The notes below the pieces were generated by a model. It worked only from the letters and a program-made list of their open reading frames with translations, searched no databases and was not told where the DNA came from. DNA of 64,000 bases from Climacteris rufus (lineage: Eukaryota; Chordata; Aves; Passeriformes; Climacteridae), in assembly GCA_013398175.1 (NCBI GenBank), contig VZRZ01007409.1:160177-224176 (forward strand), written 5' to 3'. The translations under genes and the position numbers were made by a program. Within the stretch, counting starts at the first letter, position 1; every line of letters begins with the position of its first letter. Shown here one piece after another: positions 12,501-25,011 of the stretch.

Positions 12501-13806
12501 TTCTGCACGAGGAGTCCATCATTTGATAAATAGCAATGGGCAAGTGGGTGGACTAAATCCCGTTTGATTTATGAATTTTAGCCCCAATCCCTGCTCTGAG
12601 ACATCAGGTTTTGGACCAGATTGTACAAGAGGGGTTGAAAATTAAGTTGTTGTATTGCTGCTTAGTGAACTGTGGTGCATTTACTTGTCCACTGTCATAT
12701 AAACCCAGTATTTAATGGCTATTCAAACAAAAATCCAAAGGGTTGGATTCTCCACAGCCTTTGCTACATTTCCAATCATTGCTACATGGGTCAATTTACA
12801 CTAGTGCATTGTTTCATTGAGAGATACAAGTCAAATCACAGTGACATCTAGGATCTCCATTTTCTGACCATAGTATGAAAAAAAAGCAGAATCCTCAACA
12901 TCTTTTTGAGTAAATAATTCTTGCTCAAAATGTCTTAGTACTTTTTAGCCATAACTGCAGCATTTAACCACTGAAGAGGACAGAAGAGCCTTGCTACTGA
13001 GATGCTATGAGTGGTTTTGCTGTTACTCCTGTTTAACAGAGCTCTCATGCAATGCTTTTGGTCCCAGAGGATTTTCTTTTTATGTCATTCTGTGTCTTTC
13101 CCCCAAAAGGTCTGAGGATCCTCCAATAATGAGCCATATTTTCTGCCTGCCAGAATAACAGGTACCAAATCACAGTCCATATAGCCTATCTAGAGAAACA
13201 GAAGCAGAGTCTAGACAGATAAAAATATGTAAGGTTTATCAAAATCACACAATACATATTGAGTGGAGGCCTGAGCTGACATCAACAGCACAGTGCAGCT
13301 TACATCACTTTTGGAGGAAAGGGAAACAGCAACAACTGTTTAAAAATCCTGGATCCCCTGTGGTCAGAAATGGTACACTGGAATTGAACTAGTGTGCAAC
13401 CACATCTAAACATAACTGTGGCTGGAATGGCTTGAATTCTAATGTGGACAGTACCTAAATTAGGAAAGACTTGGGAGAAGCTGCATGTAAACGCACATAA
13501 GGGAAAATAAATGACTGGCACCAGTGTCACTTTCAATTTGTTATTAAAAGCAGCCTCCATAGTTTGAAAGCAAACAGCCTTCAGAGAAGTGGAATTGGTT
13601 GCTGCTTTTAGCAAAAGGACAGAGACCGTCTAATTTTAACTCCTCATGAATGTAGCATTTGAGCAATTAGACTTATGAAGCAGGGAAGAATCTCACCATT
13701 CTCTGAATACAGGCAGCTTCAGCTGAGGTGGTGTCATGTTCTGGTTTGGAGGAAGTCGCTTTTCTCCACCAGTTTCTAGGCAATAGCCAATTCCTTCCCT
13801 CGGAGA
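9587..13806. other. unique non-coding stretch with GC-richer first 550 bases
   Basis: From about 9640 to 10150 the DNA is richer in G and C than its surroundings and contains several CpG sites and a good splice-donor-like string (accgtaagt at 9792). Short open frames occur on both strands but none resembles a known protein. No LTR ends or target duplications were found around this patch. From 10.15 kb onward the sequence returns to AT-rich DNA in which I see nothing gene-like. Confidence 0.55.
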
Positions 13807-13829
13807 TTTTTTTTTTTTTTTTTTTTTTT
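13807..13829. repeat. poly-T run (23 T)
   Basis: This is an uninterrupted T run followed by CCCC. On the minus strand it would read as a poly-A tail, but no AATAAA signal lies just upstream of it on that strand. I see no flanking duplication and recognise no gene sequence in the 250 bases that would precede it, so a processed pseudogene is not supported. Length is probably polymorphic. Confidence 0.8.
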
Positions 13830-16234
13830 CCCCACTGGGAGCAAAGCTCTTCAATAATTGCAGAACACAGTGTAGGTGAGGGTCACTTCTCAGCTGTAAG
13901 CTAAAGGTCATTGTCATCTACTAGAGGGCAGCAGACCAGCAGCTGTGTGTTTGCAACATCACGGTGTATCCTGCTGGAAGGTTTTCTCTCCCATGGCAAG
14001 TTTCTCTCCCATGGCCTGAACCATTTGGTGAGTTGTAGCCTCCTTAGCTTGCTGCCTAAACACCAAGCCCAAGGCTGAACTATCACAGTCTCTGCAGAGA
14101 GGCTGATCCTACTGGAACTGAGGGATTGACATTCAGCTTAGGAGATTAAAAAAGCAGGGTTTATATCACTGTATCACCTTCACTTGCTGTAGTTGTTTTC
14201 CACTGTTGATAAACATGCTATAATGCTCTTATTTACACAAAATAATACCATCTGCTTTTTACAGTAGGACTACATACCTCTCAGCAAAATGTGCTGCTCT
14301 ATGCCTATGACATTTTTAGCAGGGAGTTAATAAGCATACAGGTTGGCCTTGTCACTATTTCTGAAATAAATTAAGGTTTCTTTTGTCAAAGCTTTTAATA
14401 GACTTTTGGATTGGAAATGTGCCGAGATGGTCACAGGATCTCATGACTCAGAGGGCTACTGAGATTCCAAAGTGTTTTAAAAGTTTAAAACAATAAAAAT
14501 AGGTCTACTGTGTCATTTTTAATAGATATAAATGTGTGTTACACAATTCAGACCCAGAAACTCCTTTCAGTAATGAACAAAGATCATCATCATAGCTGAC
14601 ATTTCTGAAATATTTGAAAAGTAAGTTCAAGGTCATGTTTGAATGCAAACATGTTACACACAGTAATTATCATGGGTCTGTTATATTTACTGGTACAAAG
14701 TATTCAGACAGTCATGCATCAAGTAAACTAATGGTCTATTGTTGAGCAAAGTTTTACATCAAGCAATGTGCTATGAATTGTAAAACATTTTTTAATATTA
14801 GACACAAATGTAACAAGAAAAGTATCTTGATTACAAAAGATTTACGAAAGGGGAGAAGAGGGAAGGGGACAAGGAGAATAGAGGGAAAGTTTCTTTAAAA
14901 ATGACACAAGACAACCTATTCTGAAAGCATAGTATTTAGATCCTGCTGTGAGCTAACAGGATGGAATCTATGGAAGTCAATTAAATTGTGTTATGCATAT
15001 TAATATCTTAAATTTCCCAAGGCAGGTGAAACCCTTTCCTGTTCATTTCCAAGCTTGTACATTCTGACCCAGTGTCAAACTGAAACTGGAAGGCTGAAAG
15101 TGCTCTTGGCCTCTCCAGGAGACTGTGAGTAATGCACAGGTCTCATCTCCTGACACAGGATCCCTTTGCTGGAGGCAGTTTCAGTATTAATCAGTCTGTC
15201 CTTCGCTAGGGGCTACAACCTGCTAACAAAACCCTCCAACTTCTCCCTGATTCATTGCAGTCCTGCTCTAATTTTACAGGGGTTTAATTTAAGCAACATA
15301 ATTACCTCCAAGATTTTTTTTAAGAAAAAGTTTTCTGGCCAAAGATATATATTGATCCCATGATCTTTTCCTACTACTTCCTTCATACTTGCAGACAGAT
15401 AAAATTTTGGCTTGGCTGTCTTTTAAAATCCTTGGCAAAACATTACTGATGTCACAGTGGGGACAAATCCTGGAGAATTGTACAGGAAGACACATTAATA
15501 TCTGTGCTGGGGACACAGCCAGGCCTACCAATAAAGTGAATAGCATTTGGGTTCAGGGCCACATTTGTTCAAGGCATCTTTGGAGGCAAAGTAGCCACAT
15601 GGGTTTCATCACTGTGCAGTGGTGTGGCTCTAACACACAAAGCTCCCAGGGGTGAATTTCACTTAAAAAAAAGAAAATCAAGTTAAGTTCTTAACCAAAA
15701 TGGTATCTCTGTGGCTATTAGAGATAAGGAAAAGGCATAAGATTCAGAGGGGTTAGACCACACCAGAAAAAGATTCTGAAGGGCTAGACCACACCAGAAA
15801 AATTAGGGGTGTGATTTAGATGTCTCTACAAATCGAGCTCAGCAGGGAAGAGTAAATGCAGCAGTGGGATCCAGTCGCTCCATGAGGGAATTAGACAAAA
15901 TGTTAATTCCCAGCAAATAATCTTGAAAGGTGTGATTCAGCAAAGCATATCACCACTGTTTAAATATTTTCCTGGGCAGGCACAGGCTGACAAGAGGGAA
16001 CCTATACAAATCACAGAGAAAGATGTTAACCTACAAATAAAGGGAAAAATATATTTCCTGACTAAGAGATGCAATTGATATTTGATGCAATTAATATTTT
16101 TCACCTACTGAGTGCCCGTCTAGTGAAAGGATATATTCTGTGTTGTTGCTATCTTCATTATTTAAAAAGCCCTGGGAATGACCACTACAGCCATTGTAAC
16201 AGTCCCCAGCTTTCTTCCTGTGACAGTTTTCATT
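13830..16234. other. unique non-coding stretch
   Basis: No gene is seen. Near 13983-14020 a 15 bp string (tttctctcccatggc) is directly repeated after a few bases. The 31 bp tandem pair at 15.74 kb is listed separately. Otherwise it is AT-rich unique sequence. Confidence 0.6.
15740..15801. repeat. 31 bp tandem duplication, two units
   Basis: Two consecutive 31 bp units (15740-15770 and 15771-15801) share the block tagaccacaccagaaaa and differ at three positions by my count (28 of 31 identical). It is a small local tandem duplication in otherwise unique DNA. Confidence 0.85.
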
Positions 16235-16400
16235 GGCAGATCTCAACATGCTTTACAAAAGAAGTCAAAATCATTAACCTCATCTTACAAACAGGATAAA
16301 TAAGGCACAAGGTGGACAGAGAGGGTAAGATCTTTCCTGAGGTCGGACAAGGACTCGGACACAAACCTGCACAGTCCCAGGCCAGTGATCAGCTGTGTAG
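16235..16400 (-). repeat. ancient MIR/L2-tail-like repeat, minus strand
   Basis: On the plus strand the order is acatgctttacaaa, atcattaacctcatcttaca, ataaggcacaaggtggacag, agagggtaagatctttcctg, then a diverged 'gtcacacagc...gaacccagg...agtccagtgctc' block. This mirrors in reverse the amniote MIR/L2-type tail ('ttacagatggggaaactgaggcacagagaggttaagtgacttgcc'). The orientation is opposite to the copy at 8.8 kb. It is old, diverged and presumably inactive. Confidence 0.62.
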
Positions 16401-19400
16401 GTTCCCAAACCAGTCCCTCTGCTCATCTGTGTTTGGCCTCTGGTGTTTTCTTTAAAGGTTTATACACACAAATATGGGACTGATAGAGAACTGGTCACTG
16501 CCTGGTGGCGTTCAGGATGGATAATTGACACTGTTTGTCTTGTCATGTTCAGATATTTTTTTGTTCCCCACCCAAAATTACTTCAGAGACAAACAATTTT
16601 TAATATCTCTAAAAGCACCTGTGTCGGTTTAAAATAATTTCCTTATGCAAAGCCACTCCCAAGAACAGTGGCATATATTACATTTTTTAAGCAGAGCATT
16701 AAGTCAGTGGTTGTGACTGGAATTTATCTGTAAATATATTGCAGTACTTGGAGGTTTTGGGAAAGCCTTTTTAAAATTCCACTTACTGGAACTATGGGAA
16801 AAGAATGGGATTTCTATGTGATTTTTAAAAGACACAACTCTAGCCCTAGTTTATGAAATAAAACAGGACAATGTAAACTCAGGAACTCTGAAAAGAGGGA
16901 TTAATTAAAAGATTCCAGTATATTTCCACTTTTGTTTATTTATATACTTTTTATAAGACTTCCTGTTTCAGGAAATCTTGCTTATAATTTTTGATGACTT
17001 AGAAGTAGTGGACAGAGAAGAATTTTTGCTCTGGCTTTCACATTTCTTATGGGATACTCATGGACACTCATGGATCTGGTAGATAAAAGCATGCTGGGAA
17101 CAGATTTCCTGGGGACACAATGTTTATGGTGACTGAAAGGTGCAGGGCTTTCATTAGCCTGTGTCCAGATTTCTGTGTCTAATTCTGGTAACAAACCTAC
17201 CAAGCAGCTCTGAGAGACAAAGCAAGGGGGCAGGGAGGGGGCTGGGGCCTAAGGCAATGCACTAATGGGTGCATGTCTCAGTTTTGAACACTTACTCACA
17301 GATTTCTCAGAGACAGAATGCTAAAATCTAAGCCACAATACAATTCTTTTGAAAACCTGTGACCTAAATGTTAATTCTTAAATATAATCACCAGTTCCAT
17401 TCCTCTGGAAAGCTGTTTCTCTTACATCTCTCACACACAGAGAAGCATATCAATACACTCTTCAAAGGAGATGGATGGAGAGCTTAATTCACTTTGCAAA
17501 TGTATGGAAGCAACACTTTAGCACTTTGGCACAAACAATCTCTGACATTGAAAATTAGTAAAAAAGAAGTGGTGAAAATGTCAGGAGAGGGAGAACTTCA
17601 TTTTTCTCTTGTTTAAAATGTCATCTGTTATCTGCAATCAATGCAAGGAGACAACTTCCCATACCATAATGATTTACAGTATGTTTATAGGCACAGATAG
17701 AAGTAATCAGAGGGTTAGGCCAGTGTCTCTTGGTGAATTCTTCAAGCATCAGAAGTGCTTAGTCCTGCAGTTCCCTCTTCCCAGGAATGCAGGGGAGATC
17801 AGCATAGACAGCTGTGTGATTTCTGCCTCTCCATACCTAAACCATAAAATCTGCAGCCTATCTGGCTTCAGCTGTATATAAACATTCCCCATGATCAGAT
17901 GCCTATGACTTTAAAAAAAAATGTTGTCTTTGCCTCTGAAGAAAAGGCAATAAATATTTTTCACTCTTTTCATATCTAAACAAATACCTATGAAAGGAAG
18001 TACATTCAGAGTCTTGGTGCTAGATTTAATGTTTTAAGCTTTCCATTGTTTGGAATTTCCTGTTTAATGCCTCAAAAAAAAAAAAAAATTCCATTACTGA
18101 TTTTTGTCCTTTCCCAGTGAGAACTCATTGTCCAAATCTTTCAAATGGTGCTGAGATGAATGAGTCCAAGTTTATTCATTTCCTTTGTGTCCACCAGAAT
18201 TTGGGATACTGTTGGATACAATATCTCCTTTGGCCCCAGAATTCCTGCTTAATATTCCTTAGCAACAGAACCTTAGATGTCTTGCTGGCTTTTGTAGCCA
18301 TACAGCTCCACAGACATCACGTGCTCTTTTCCACCCAATATTCCATGTGAAGCAGGGAAGTGTTAAATTCCCGGTTTATGGATGGCAAAGTAAAATAAAA
18401 ATAGCTCAGCACTTAATACTTCTGAGAATTTCTTAGTCTGAAGCTCAGAGCACAGGGTAGAGTAAGGAATGACTGTCAGGGCTTTCACATCTTGGGCCGG
18501 AGCCACAGTAACTTATTTGTCCTTCCTGTCAGTGTGTGAGTGATGGCTTTTAATAAATAAAATGATTCCTGAATCTTGTGGCCACTCCCCATCACATTAG
18601 CATGGTGGTTTTCCAGAGTTACTCATACTGTCCCCACAGCAGCTGCTACCAAACTCCACCTCCTGCAACAGGAAAGGGCACAGTGTTTGTCTCATGTTCA
18701 AAGTTAGAGCTGGCCAAAAATTTTCAGCAGATTTTTTTTTTTTTTAATAAAGATTCTCTATGTTCTTATAAGTTTCTTGTAAGTTCTTCTTCTATTTCTT
18801 GCAGAAATTCAATTTCAGTTCTTTTTATGAAAAAGTTAAAGAAACCTAATATTTTCATCTTTTACCCTCTGAAGGCATAGAAAACTTTCCAAACCCAAAT
18901 CAGTTAAAGGCTTTAAGTCCAAATCTTACACACTTACAGATATTTTAACCACTTTTTTTCTAAGGAGCTCCTGCTCAGAGGATGTCATCTCTTCTATAAC
19001 ACTTCCAAAGGCTGATATGTTGTGAGTATTACAGGGCATACAGTAGGTTAGAGCACAGGTTAATTTATTCAGGTAGTTACATTTTACACACCCAATAGTT
19101 CCCCTAAAAATGAAATATATGCTTTGGCCCTTGGCATTTCCACAGTGCTCACTTGCCATCTCAGTATTTATCTATTTCCAGGTCTGCTACTTGCTTGGAG
19201 GGTGACCTTGAACAAACACCTTCATTTGTCCATATTTTAGTACCATTTCCTCTTTTTCTGTTTTCAGGATCTTCAGAGCAAGCATTATCCAATAAAGGGA
19301 CAATCTGATTTTTATGTTTAAGAAAAATATCATAGTGAGGCAAAAGAGTATATTCATACCATTAAGGGAAAATAATATGAGTAATAAATAGTAGATAAGT

Positions 19401-20329
19401 GGAATGACCCTAGTTATAAATGGTAAGGTCCTGCCCTCTGCTTAGTTTACTATTCTGTGCTGCTTTTGAACAGATCCTCAAATATCCTCCCAAAATAGAA
19501 CATATAAACACAACTCACAAAACTCGGAAAGAGAAAAAGAGTATAAGCTCATGCAAAATAAAAATAAAGGTTAATTCACAACTCCAGATAGCATTCCAAC
19601 TCTGTATGCTCAGTGCTCAGCATATACTCACTAATAAAATCTAACCTGAAGCTTTATGGAAGTAGTGATGTTCCTAGAAATCCTTAGTATAATAACATTT
19701 TGGAAAACAACCCTCTAAGTGAGGGGATCAGTCATTTTCCTTCTGTAACAGTAAAAGCTTCAGGATTTCAAATGGATAAACACTCTGCAATTTGAGCTTT
19801 GTGAGTCATACTTAACAAGGCAGATGTGGGCCGAGAATTAGCAGTCCATAATGCATGGGTTTTCCTTGTCTCTGACTAAATTACTTCAGACAGAGAAGGC
19901 AGAAAATGCAGACTGCACAGCAATGCATTTCTCTTTGTCCCAGGACACAGAGGTCACTCTGGGGATGGCTGCAATGAAAGAGAGGAACTGTTCGCTCGTG
20001 ATGGTGCAAACAGAGATCCAAAGCCTCCCTGACTAAGGGACAAGGATGAGGCCCTGGGGCAGCCTAGCAATTGACTGTTAGGTCAGATGAACAGTGAGCC
20101 TGCAAATCACTGCTTCTCTGAACCCTATTCAGGTACAGAGTTTCTTTGAAGTCAACAGCTGATATGAAAGAAATAAAATTAATGGGATTACTCACCTGTG
20201 TAAAAGCCATATTCACTTGAAGGAGAGAAATAAAGCTCTACACACAGCAGAGGAACATCCTTTTGCTCCATACAATCTTTCCTGATGCTTTCGAAACCAG
20301 GCTTCACATTTCACATTTTGCTTTACCTC
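16401..20329. other. unique AT-rich non-coding stretch
   Basis: No gene, RNA or clear repeat was recognised. There are short A or T runs near 18074-18088 and 18731-18745. Reading frames are short and unlike any family I know. A purine-rich patch (gggggcagggagggggctgg) lies near 17226-17245. Confidence 0.65.
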
Positions 20330-20640
20330 TTTGTCACCTTCATTTCATCCTTGATCCTGAACTTTCCTCAGCTCCTATTTTTCCTGCATCTATTAATCTG
20401 CTTCAGACACTCCCTGTGACTGTCACCTTTGTTTAAATTCTCATGTATATCACTCTCCCCTCACCTTGACTGCTGCTCTTCCTTTTCTACAACATGCACT
20501 AATTCTAGCACACAGCATTTGTAAAATAATGCTGCCTGACTTCTAGGATATTCAGGAAGCTCAACTCATCCTACTCTCAAATAATTCCACATACCTCTGT
20601 ATCAATTTCAAATTGCCTGTCCCACTGCACACCTATTGCT
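20330..20640 (+). repeat. possible L2-like LINE remnant
   Basis: This is a pyrimidine-rich, CpG-free stretch whose block order resembles the 3' coding part of L2-type LINEs. A 'ctcgcctggactactgcaa' type block is seen as ctcaccttgactgctgctct. A 'ccagaatgctgctgc' block appears as gtaaaataatgctgcctgac, and a 'cgcatcaagttcaaactcct' block as tatcaatttcaaattgcctg. Pyrimidine-rich composition alone could mimic this, so the call is tentative and the edges are uncertain. Confidence 0.4.
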
Positions 20641-20784
20641 CAGCTTAGAATTTTCATTCCCATATTGTAACTCATTTCCTTCCTCAATACTTTTTTTTTT
20701 TTAATGGAAAGTCACAATTCTTTAGAAAATTCAGTTCCACCTAGAATAGCTTTTCTGCCTATTGCTCCCTCATTGAATTTTGGA

Positions 20785-20885
20785 GCCAAATTCATATCTC
20801 CTGTAGTATTTCTTTTGAAGTCAGTGGGACTGTGTCCATTTGCTACTATTTTGGCTCATGGGGTCAAATCTGGCATTATTAAATG
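20785..20885. repeat. decayed palindromic MITE-like repeat
   Basis: It resembles a family of palindromic sequences common in reptile and bird DNA, built around 'cattgacttcaatggga' with 'gccaaattctg' at one end and 'cagaatttggc' at the other. Here gagccaaattcatatctcct, gaagtcagtgggactgtgtc and ggggtcaaatctggca are in the expected order. Other weak relatives appear at 23.35, 31.0, 34.3, 37.45, 45.1 and 45.8 kb. I do not assign a transposon superfamily. Confidence 0.45.
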
Positions 20886-21179
20886 GCAGGAAAGAGAAAA
20901 ACTTGTTTGATACCCCTGAATTCTCTTTCTGAAATTCTGTATTTATTTTGTAAAAATCTACCAGATATAATAACTTACTCTATCAAGTGCTTTATGAAAT
21001 ATATATATGAAATAGCTGTTATGAAATCAAATTGCCCTGTATCTCTGCTCCTATAAATCCCTGTGCTATCTTTGACTATATGGTACATCTTAATCATGGA
21101 ATCACGGCTGAATACTAAATATTTGTACATGTAAGCCCCAAGGAATGCTAAAATTATTTTTTTCTTTTCAACTAGGCAT

Positions 21180-21420
21180 GCTATTAATTAATGCATAGCA
21201 AAAAGATTAAAAGCATTTTTCAAATAATGAACAATACAGTGACAGATGAGTTAATGGATTGATTGGTGTATGAGCAGGGTCCTAATGGATTAACATTTGC
21301 ATATTAACACAGATCCAATCTCTCTCTCTTAATGAGCTGCTTGCCGCATTTTGTCTTGTTTTAAGCAGCAGTGAGCACGATAAAACAAATCCACTGGATT
21401 GCTCTCTCTCAAGGGACCCA
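21180..21420. promoter_or_regulatory. candidate conserved enhancer-like block
   Basis: This is a dense cluster of homeodomain-type cores and related sites. ATTAATTAATGCAT is near 21183, TAATGGATT occurs twice (21252 and 21282), GGATTA (bicoid-class) is near 21286, and ATTTGCATATTAA contains a perfect octamer motif ATTTGCAT. A further TTAATGAGC follows at about 21330. Low-complexity runs and repeat signatures are absent. Such composition is typical of conserved developmental enhancers in bird gene deserts. No conservation data were available, so the call is a hypothesis from motif density alone. Confidence 0.33.
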
Positions 21421-24400
21421 AAGACAAACTTTAAAACAGGCATTTCTCCAGCACTGATTTATAGAAACCCTCTGCACATCCATTTGGTACGTACGTGGGA
21501 AGAGTCACTCTTTAATTCAAGTTACTTGTGAAAGAAGCCATTCTGAAAATCATGGGAATTTACAACTACTGCTTATAAGATGCTCATAACATTATTTCCC
21601 CACAATGAGCTGGCATTTGCCACAGCTGGTTTTGTTGTATGAGAAGATGGAGTAGGATGTCACTGGCCAGCTCATTCCATCTGTGATCTTTCCATTGCCA
21701 TTGGCAGCTGGACTGTGCATATCCATCTGATTCAGCAGTTCACAGGGAAAGGATTTGAATCCTTTCAGGTAGGTAGATGGTAATTTTTAGTCACTGGACT
21801 CATTGAGGAGGATGTACCACCTTCCAGCACCTCCAATACTCGAGGACTACATGTAGGTAGTGACTCAAGATAAAAGCAGTGAGTGCAGCTCCCACCAGGA
21901 ACATAGCCACAATAATGTGGCAAACCTGTTGTCTTGTTTATTCAAGCATAACTAAAAAGAAAAAAAAAACCTGACTGATTTGGTGGTATATAAACCCTAA
22001 GCATTGCTGTCACCAGGTAAATCTGTGTGACTTTGGGCCCAATATTGTGCAACAGGGCATGAACAGTGATCTCCTTGACACCATACACACCTACCAGTGT
22101 GTATATAGCTGGAACCATGTGCTGTAGCAAAGTTATCTGTAATCTGAGCGACTGCTGGGGCCCAAGTTCACATCACAATATGGAACTGCACTGTGCCATA
22201 CAAGAAAATACTTGAAGCCAGCTCAGAGATCTGTAATACACCACTGGCTGGAGCCCTGTAGACATGCCCTTTGAGTTCTTGGCCCACAGCCTTTGATTAG
22301 AGTCAATTGGAATAGCTGTGATACAGTCATTTCCCTGTTTACATAGGATGAGGATCTGGTGCATTATGTATTTTGGCCATGGAGTACAGCTCTGCCTTCT
22401 GCTCAGCTGGCTGGCTGTGAAGACGGCAGTCGCTGGGTTTTGAACTTGGCATGCAGGGTCGAGCTGGGTGACACTGCACAGCCTCCACACTCAGGCAATG
22501 TTCCAAAGTTTCCAGGAAAGCCATGTGACTTCCTGCTACCTGATTTTCTCTGATTGTTTTGCTTAACTCTGATGGCTGCTGGGATCAACATTTACTGTGG
22601 GTGCTCAGAAAGACTCAACCAGGTTCTAGAGCAGCTGGTGCACCAGCAGTGAAGGGAGACCAGCACCCAAGTGCTGACAGGAGGCAATGAGGAGCCAGCA
22701 GGGATGTGCTGTCTTCAGGGGGTATTGCCAATGATGAACCAGAGGGAGATTTTGAATGTCTGTATTCAATCATGAAGAGATTCTGATGCTGTTTTGATTG
22801 ACATGGTTTATAAGATATGAAGGGTATTTCCATCAGGGGGATACAGTTTAAAGCAACCTTTAGAAAACAGACTCATTTATGGACCCCATACCAAATGGTT
22901 TTAAGCCCCTATTTGAGTAAGTAAGACAATTAATCAACGTATGGAGGGATATTTTTACTCAAATAGGTTGTCTCAAATGGGTAGTCTCAAATTAATTGTA
23001 ATCTTATTTATACCAGTTTAACACAGATCCTTTTTTTCACTGTAAGGATGCTTCTTTTCCCATCAACTTGTGCTAATCTTTCCAATTCTGAAAGCAATCT
23101 TAAAAAACCCTCTAATTATTATTCTAATTATGTTTATACTATAAATTATTAGTACAGGTTGTGTGTTCATGATTAATGAAGACCATCATGGAATTCTGGA
23201 AATCAGTGCTGAAGCATTTTGTTACTGTAGTGGTGTCTGGTAGTATCTGTCGCACTTTTCATGGAAAAAAATATTCCAGGCATGTGTAGCACTCTATCTA
23301 TCACCTGTCTATCCGGGCATGATAAATGCAGCAGAAAAACCCCAAAGCATTGACACTGATAGGAGTTTTCCATTGACTTCTATCAAATAAGAAATAGACC
23401 CTGTTCTGGGGCCTGGACAAGGTTTCTACTTGTAATAACTATGTTAAGCTTTGTTCCTTTTCCCCCACAAAGTTATTATAATATGGAAAGAAATATAAAC
23501 AGACCTGAACTCACTGAAATGCCACATATATCCAATATAAAAATTAAAAACAAAGGCAGGAAAACTATCATCTACAGTCTTCATATTCTAATCTGCCTAA
23601 GGAGCTGCTCAAACAATTGGAACCTTTAAGATTTTGATAAAATCTTGTTTTCCAGGATTCTGCAGAGCTGAAAAAGGCATAGCAACTGTGGCCAATATTT
23701 GTATACTTTTTTATTTTTCTCTGTCTTTGTGTTTGATCTGCTTTAATAAAAAATATTTCTGACTTCCCAGTTAGCCAGAAAAACAAAAATAGGAAATACT
23801 ACTCCAGCCTGGTTTGCTAAGGTGTTAAGGCTGGTGGATAAATTCCCATGTTGTGTGATGTATCTGTGATTCTGCCACTTCACAGCCCCTTTCCCTCTCC
23901 CCAGCCTCCCCCATGCCTGTACTGCATCTGTGCATAATCAGGGAGAACAGAAACCTTTCTTTTACACTGTCTTATCTCAATATCCTTTGTTCATGCCAAG
24001 CAGCAGGTTATGAATGCCATTTGCTTTGCTCTACCTCTGTCTCACAAAGGTTGTGTTTTTCAGTTTCAAGGGGAGAAACCTATAATTCCCAAACAATTGA
24101 AGAGATTTGTATCTGAACATAAATAAACAAAAGCTGTCCCGAGGGAACATGGACGATGTTTTTCTCTAGAGAAGCCGTTCCCTCACATGTCCCAAGTCCC
24201 TGGGGCCTTTCTGCTGCTCCTGTAATGGTCCAGCCTGCAGCCAGTGTTAGATGGAGGGAAAGCACATTGTGGGGTTGAAGGGAGGCCGTGCAGGGTATCA
24301 AAGGCTACTGCTCCTCCTGGGGCACCTGCCAGGAGGTGTCTGGAGCTGAGACAGAGAATGGGAGGTAGAAAATCCAGCCCTTCCCCCGAGCTGTGGGAAC

Positions 24401-24811
24401 CCCAAGGTGCTGTCCATCCTCCCCAGCCTGTCCCGAAGGAACAGGGCATGAGGGGACAAATAGAGGGCAGCTAGAGGTGTAGTCACACTCGAGTTTGTGG
24501 CTGGTGGACAGAGTATCCATGAACAGGAGGAGAGGTGTGTAAACTGATAAGTTAATTGTTCATGTTCACAAAGATAAATGGCAAAGTGTCTTTGAAGCCC
24601 AGCCTAAGAACATCATCCTTACACAGATGTCTGACAATACCCACTCCTGCCAGTCAACATAACTCTCCCTCTCTTTATCTTCCACTCACAACCCAATTCT
24701 TTGCCCTTCTACTTGGCAAATCTTATTTCTCATGGTTTCTTTTCCCTCCTGTCAGGACCTTTGTTCCTCAAAAAGGGCCACAAACCTGCCTTGGTCCACT
24801 GCCCTCAGAAT
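21421..24811. other. unique non-coding stretch with small inverted repeats
   Basis: No gene is seen. A short perfect hairpin ATACACAC/GTGTGTAT with a 6-base loop lies at 22083-22104, and a 13 bp inverted repeat at 22.9 kb is listed separately. A faint palindromic-family remnant lies at about 23345-23405 (ttttccattgacttctatca). A GC-richer patch at 24.18-24.5 kb carries overlapping short open frames on both strands with no recognisable product. Confidence 0.55.
22908..22967. repeat. 13 bp perfect inverted repeat, 34-base loop
   Basis: CCTATTTGAGTAA at 22908-22920 and its exact reverse complement TTACTCAAATAGG at 22955-22967 flank a 34-base spacer. The right arm continues into a near-direct repeat (tctcaaat twice at 22971-22992). 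The motif resembles the 'ttactcacatgagtaa' part of old palindromic repeats in reptile genomes, so it is most likely the worn stem of such an element. Confidence 0.7.
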
Positions 24812-24885
24812 TCACAGGATTCATCAAGTTAGAAGGGCCCCATAAGAATCATTGAATTCAACTCCCTGCTGCTCACAGGACAATT
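24812..24885 (-). repeat. CR1 LINE 3' terminus fragment
   Basis: Reading on the plus strand, a diverged tail (tcacaggattcatcaag) leads into ttagaagggcccc, gaatcattgaattcaactcc and ctgctgctcacagga. This is the order of the CR1 3' UTR in reverse, so the element is on the minus strand. Only about 75 bases survive. It sits about 130 bases before a second, longer CR1 3' end in the same orientation. Confidence 0.65.
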
Positions 24886-25011
24886 GTTTCTACATTTGTT
24901 CCCCACTGAGGTTTAAATTATGCTATTCCCTGTTGTGTGGCCTGCAAGACACAAGAAGGGATATGTGCTTTTTAGCTGGCATGATTCCTCTCCAGTGACA
25001 ATTACATTTCA

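Noticed and set aside
13807..13829. T23 run as a possible minus-strand retrocopy poly-A tail
   Set aside because: No poly-A signal, target duplication or recognisable transcript sequence lies in the adjoining DNA.
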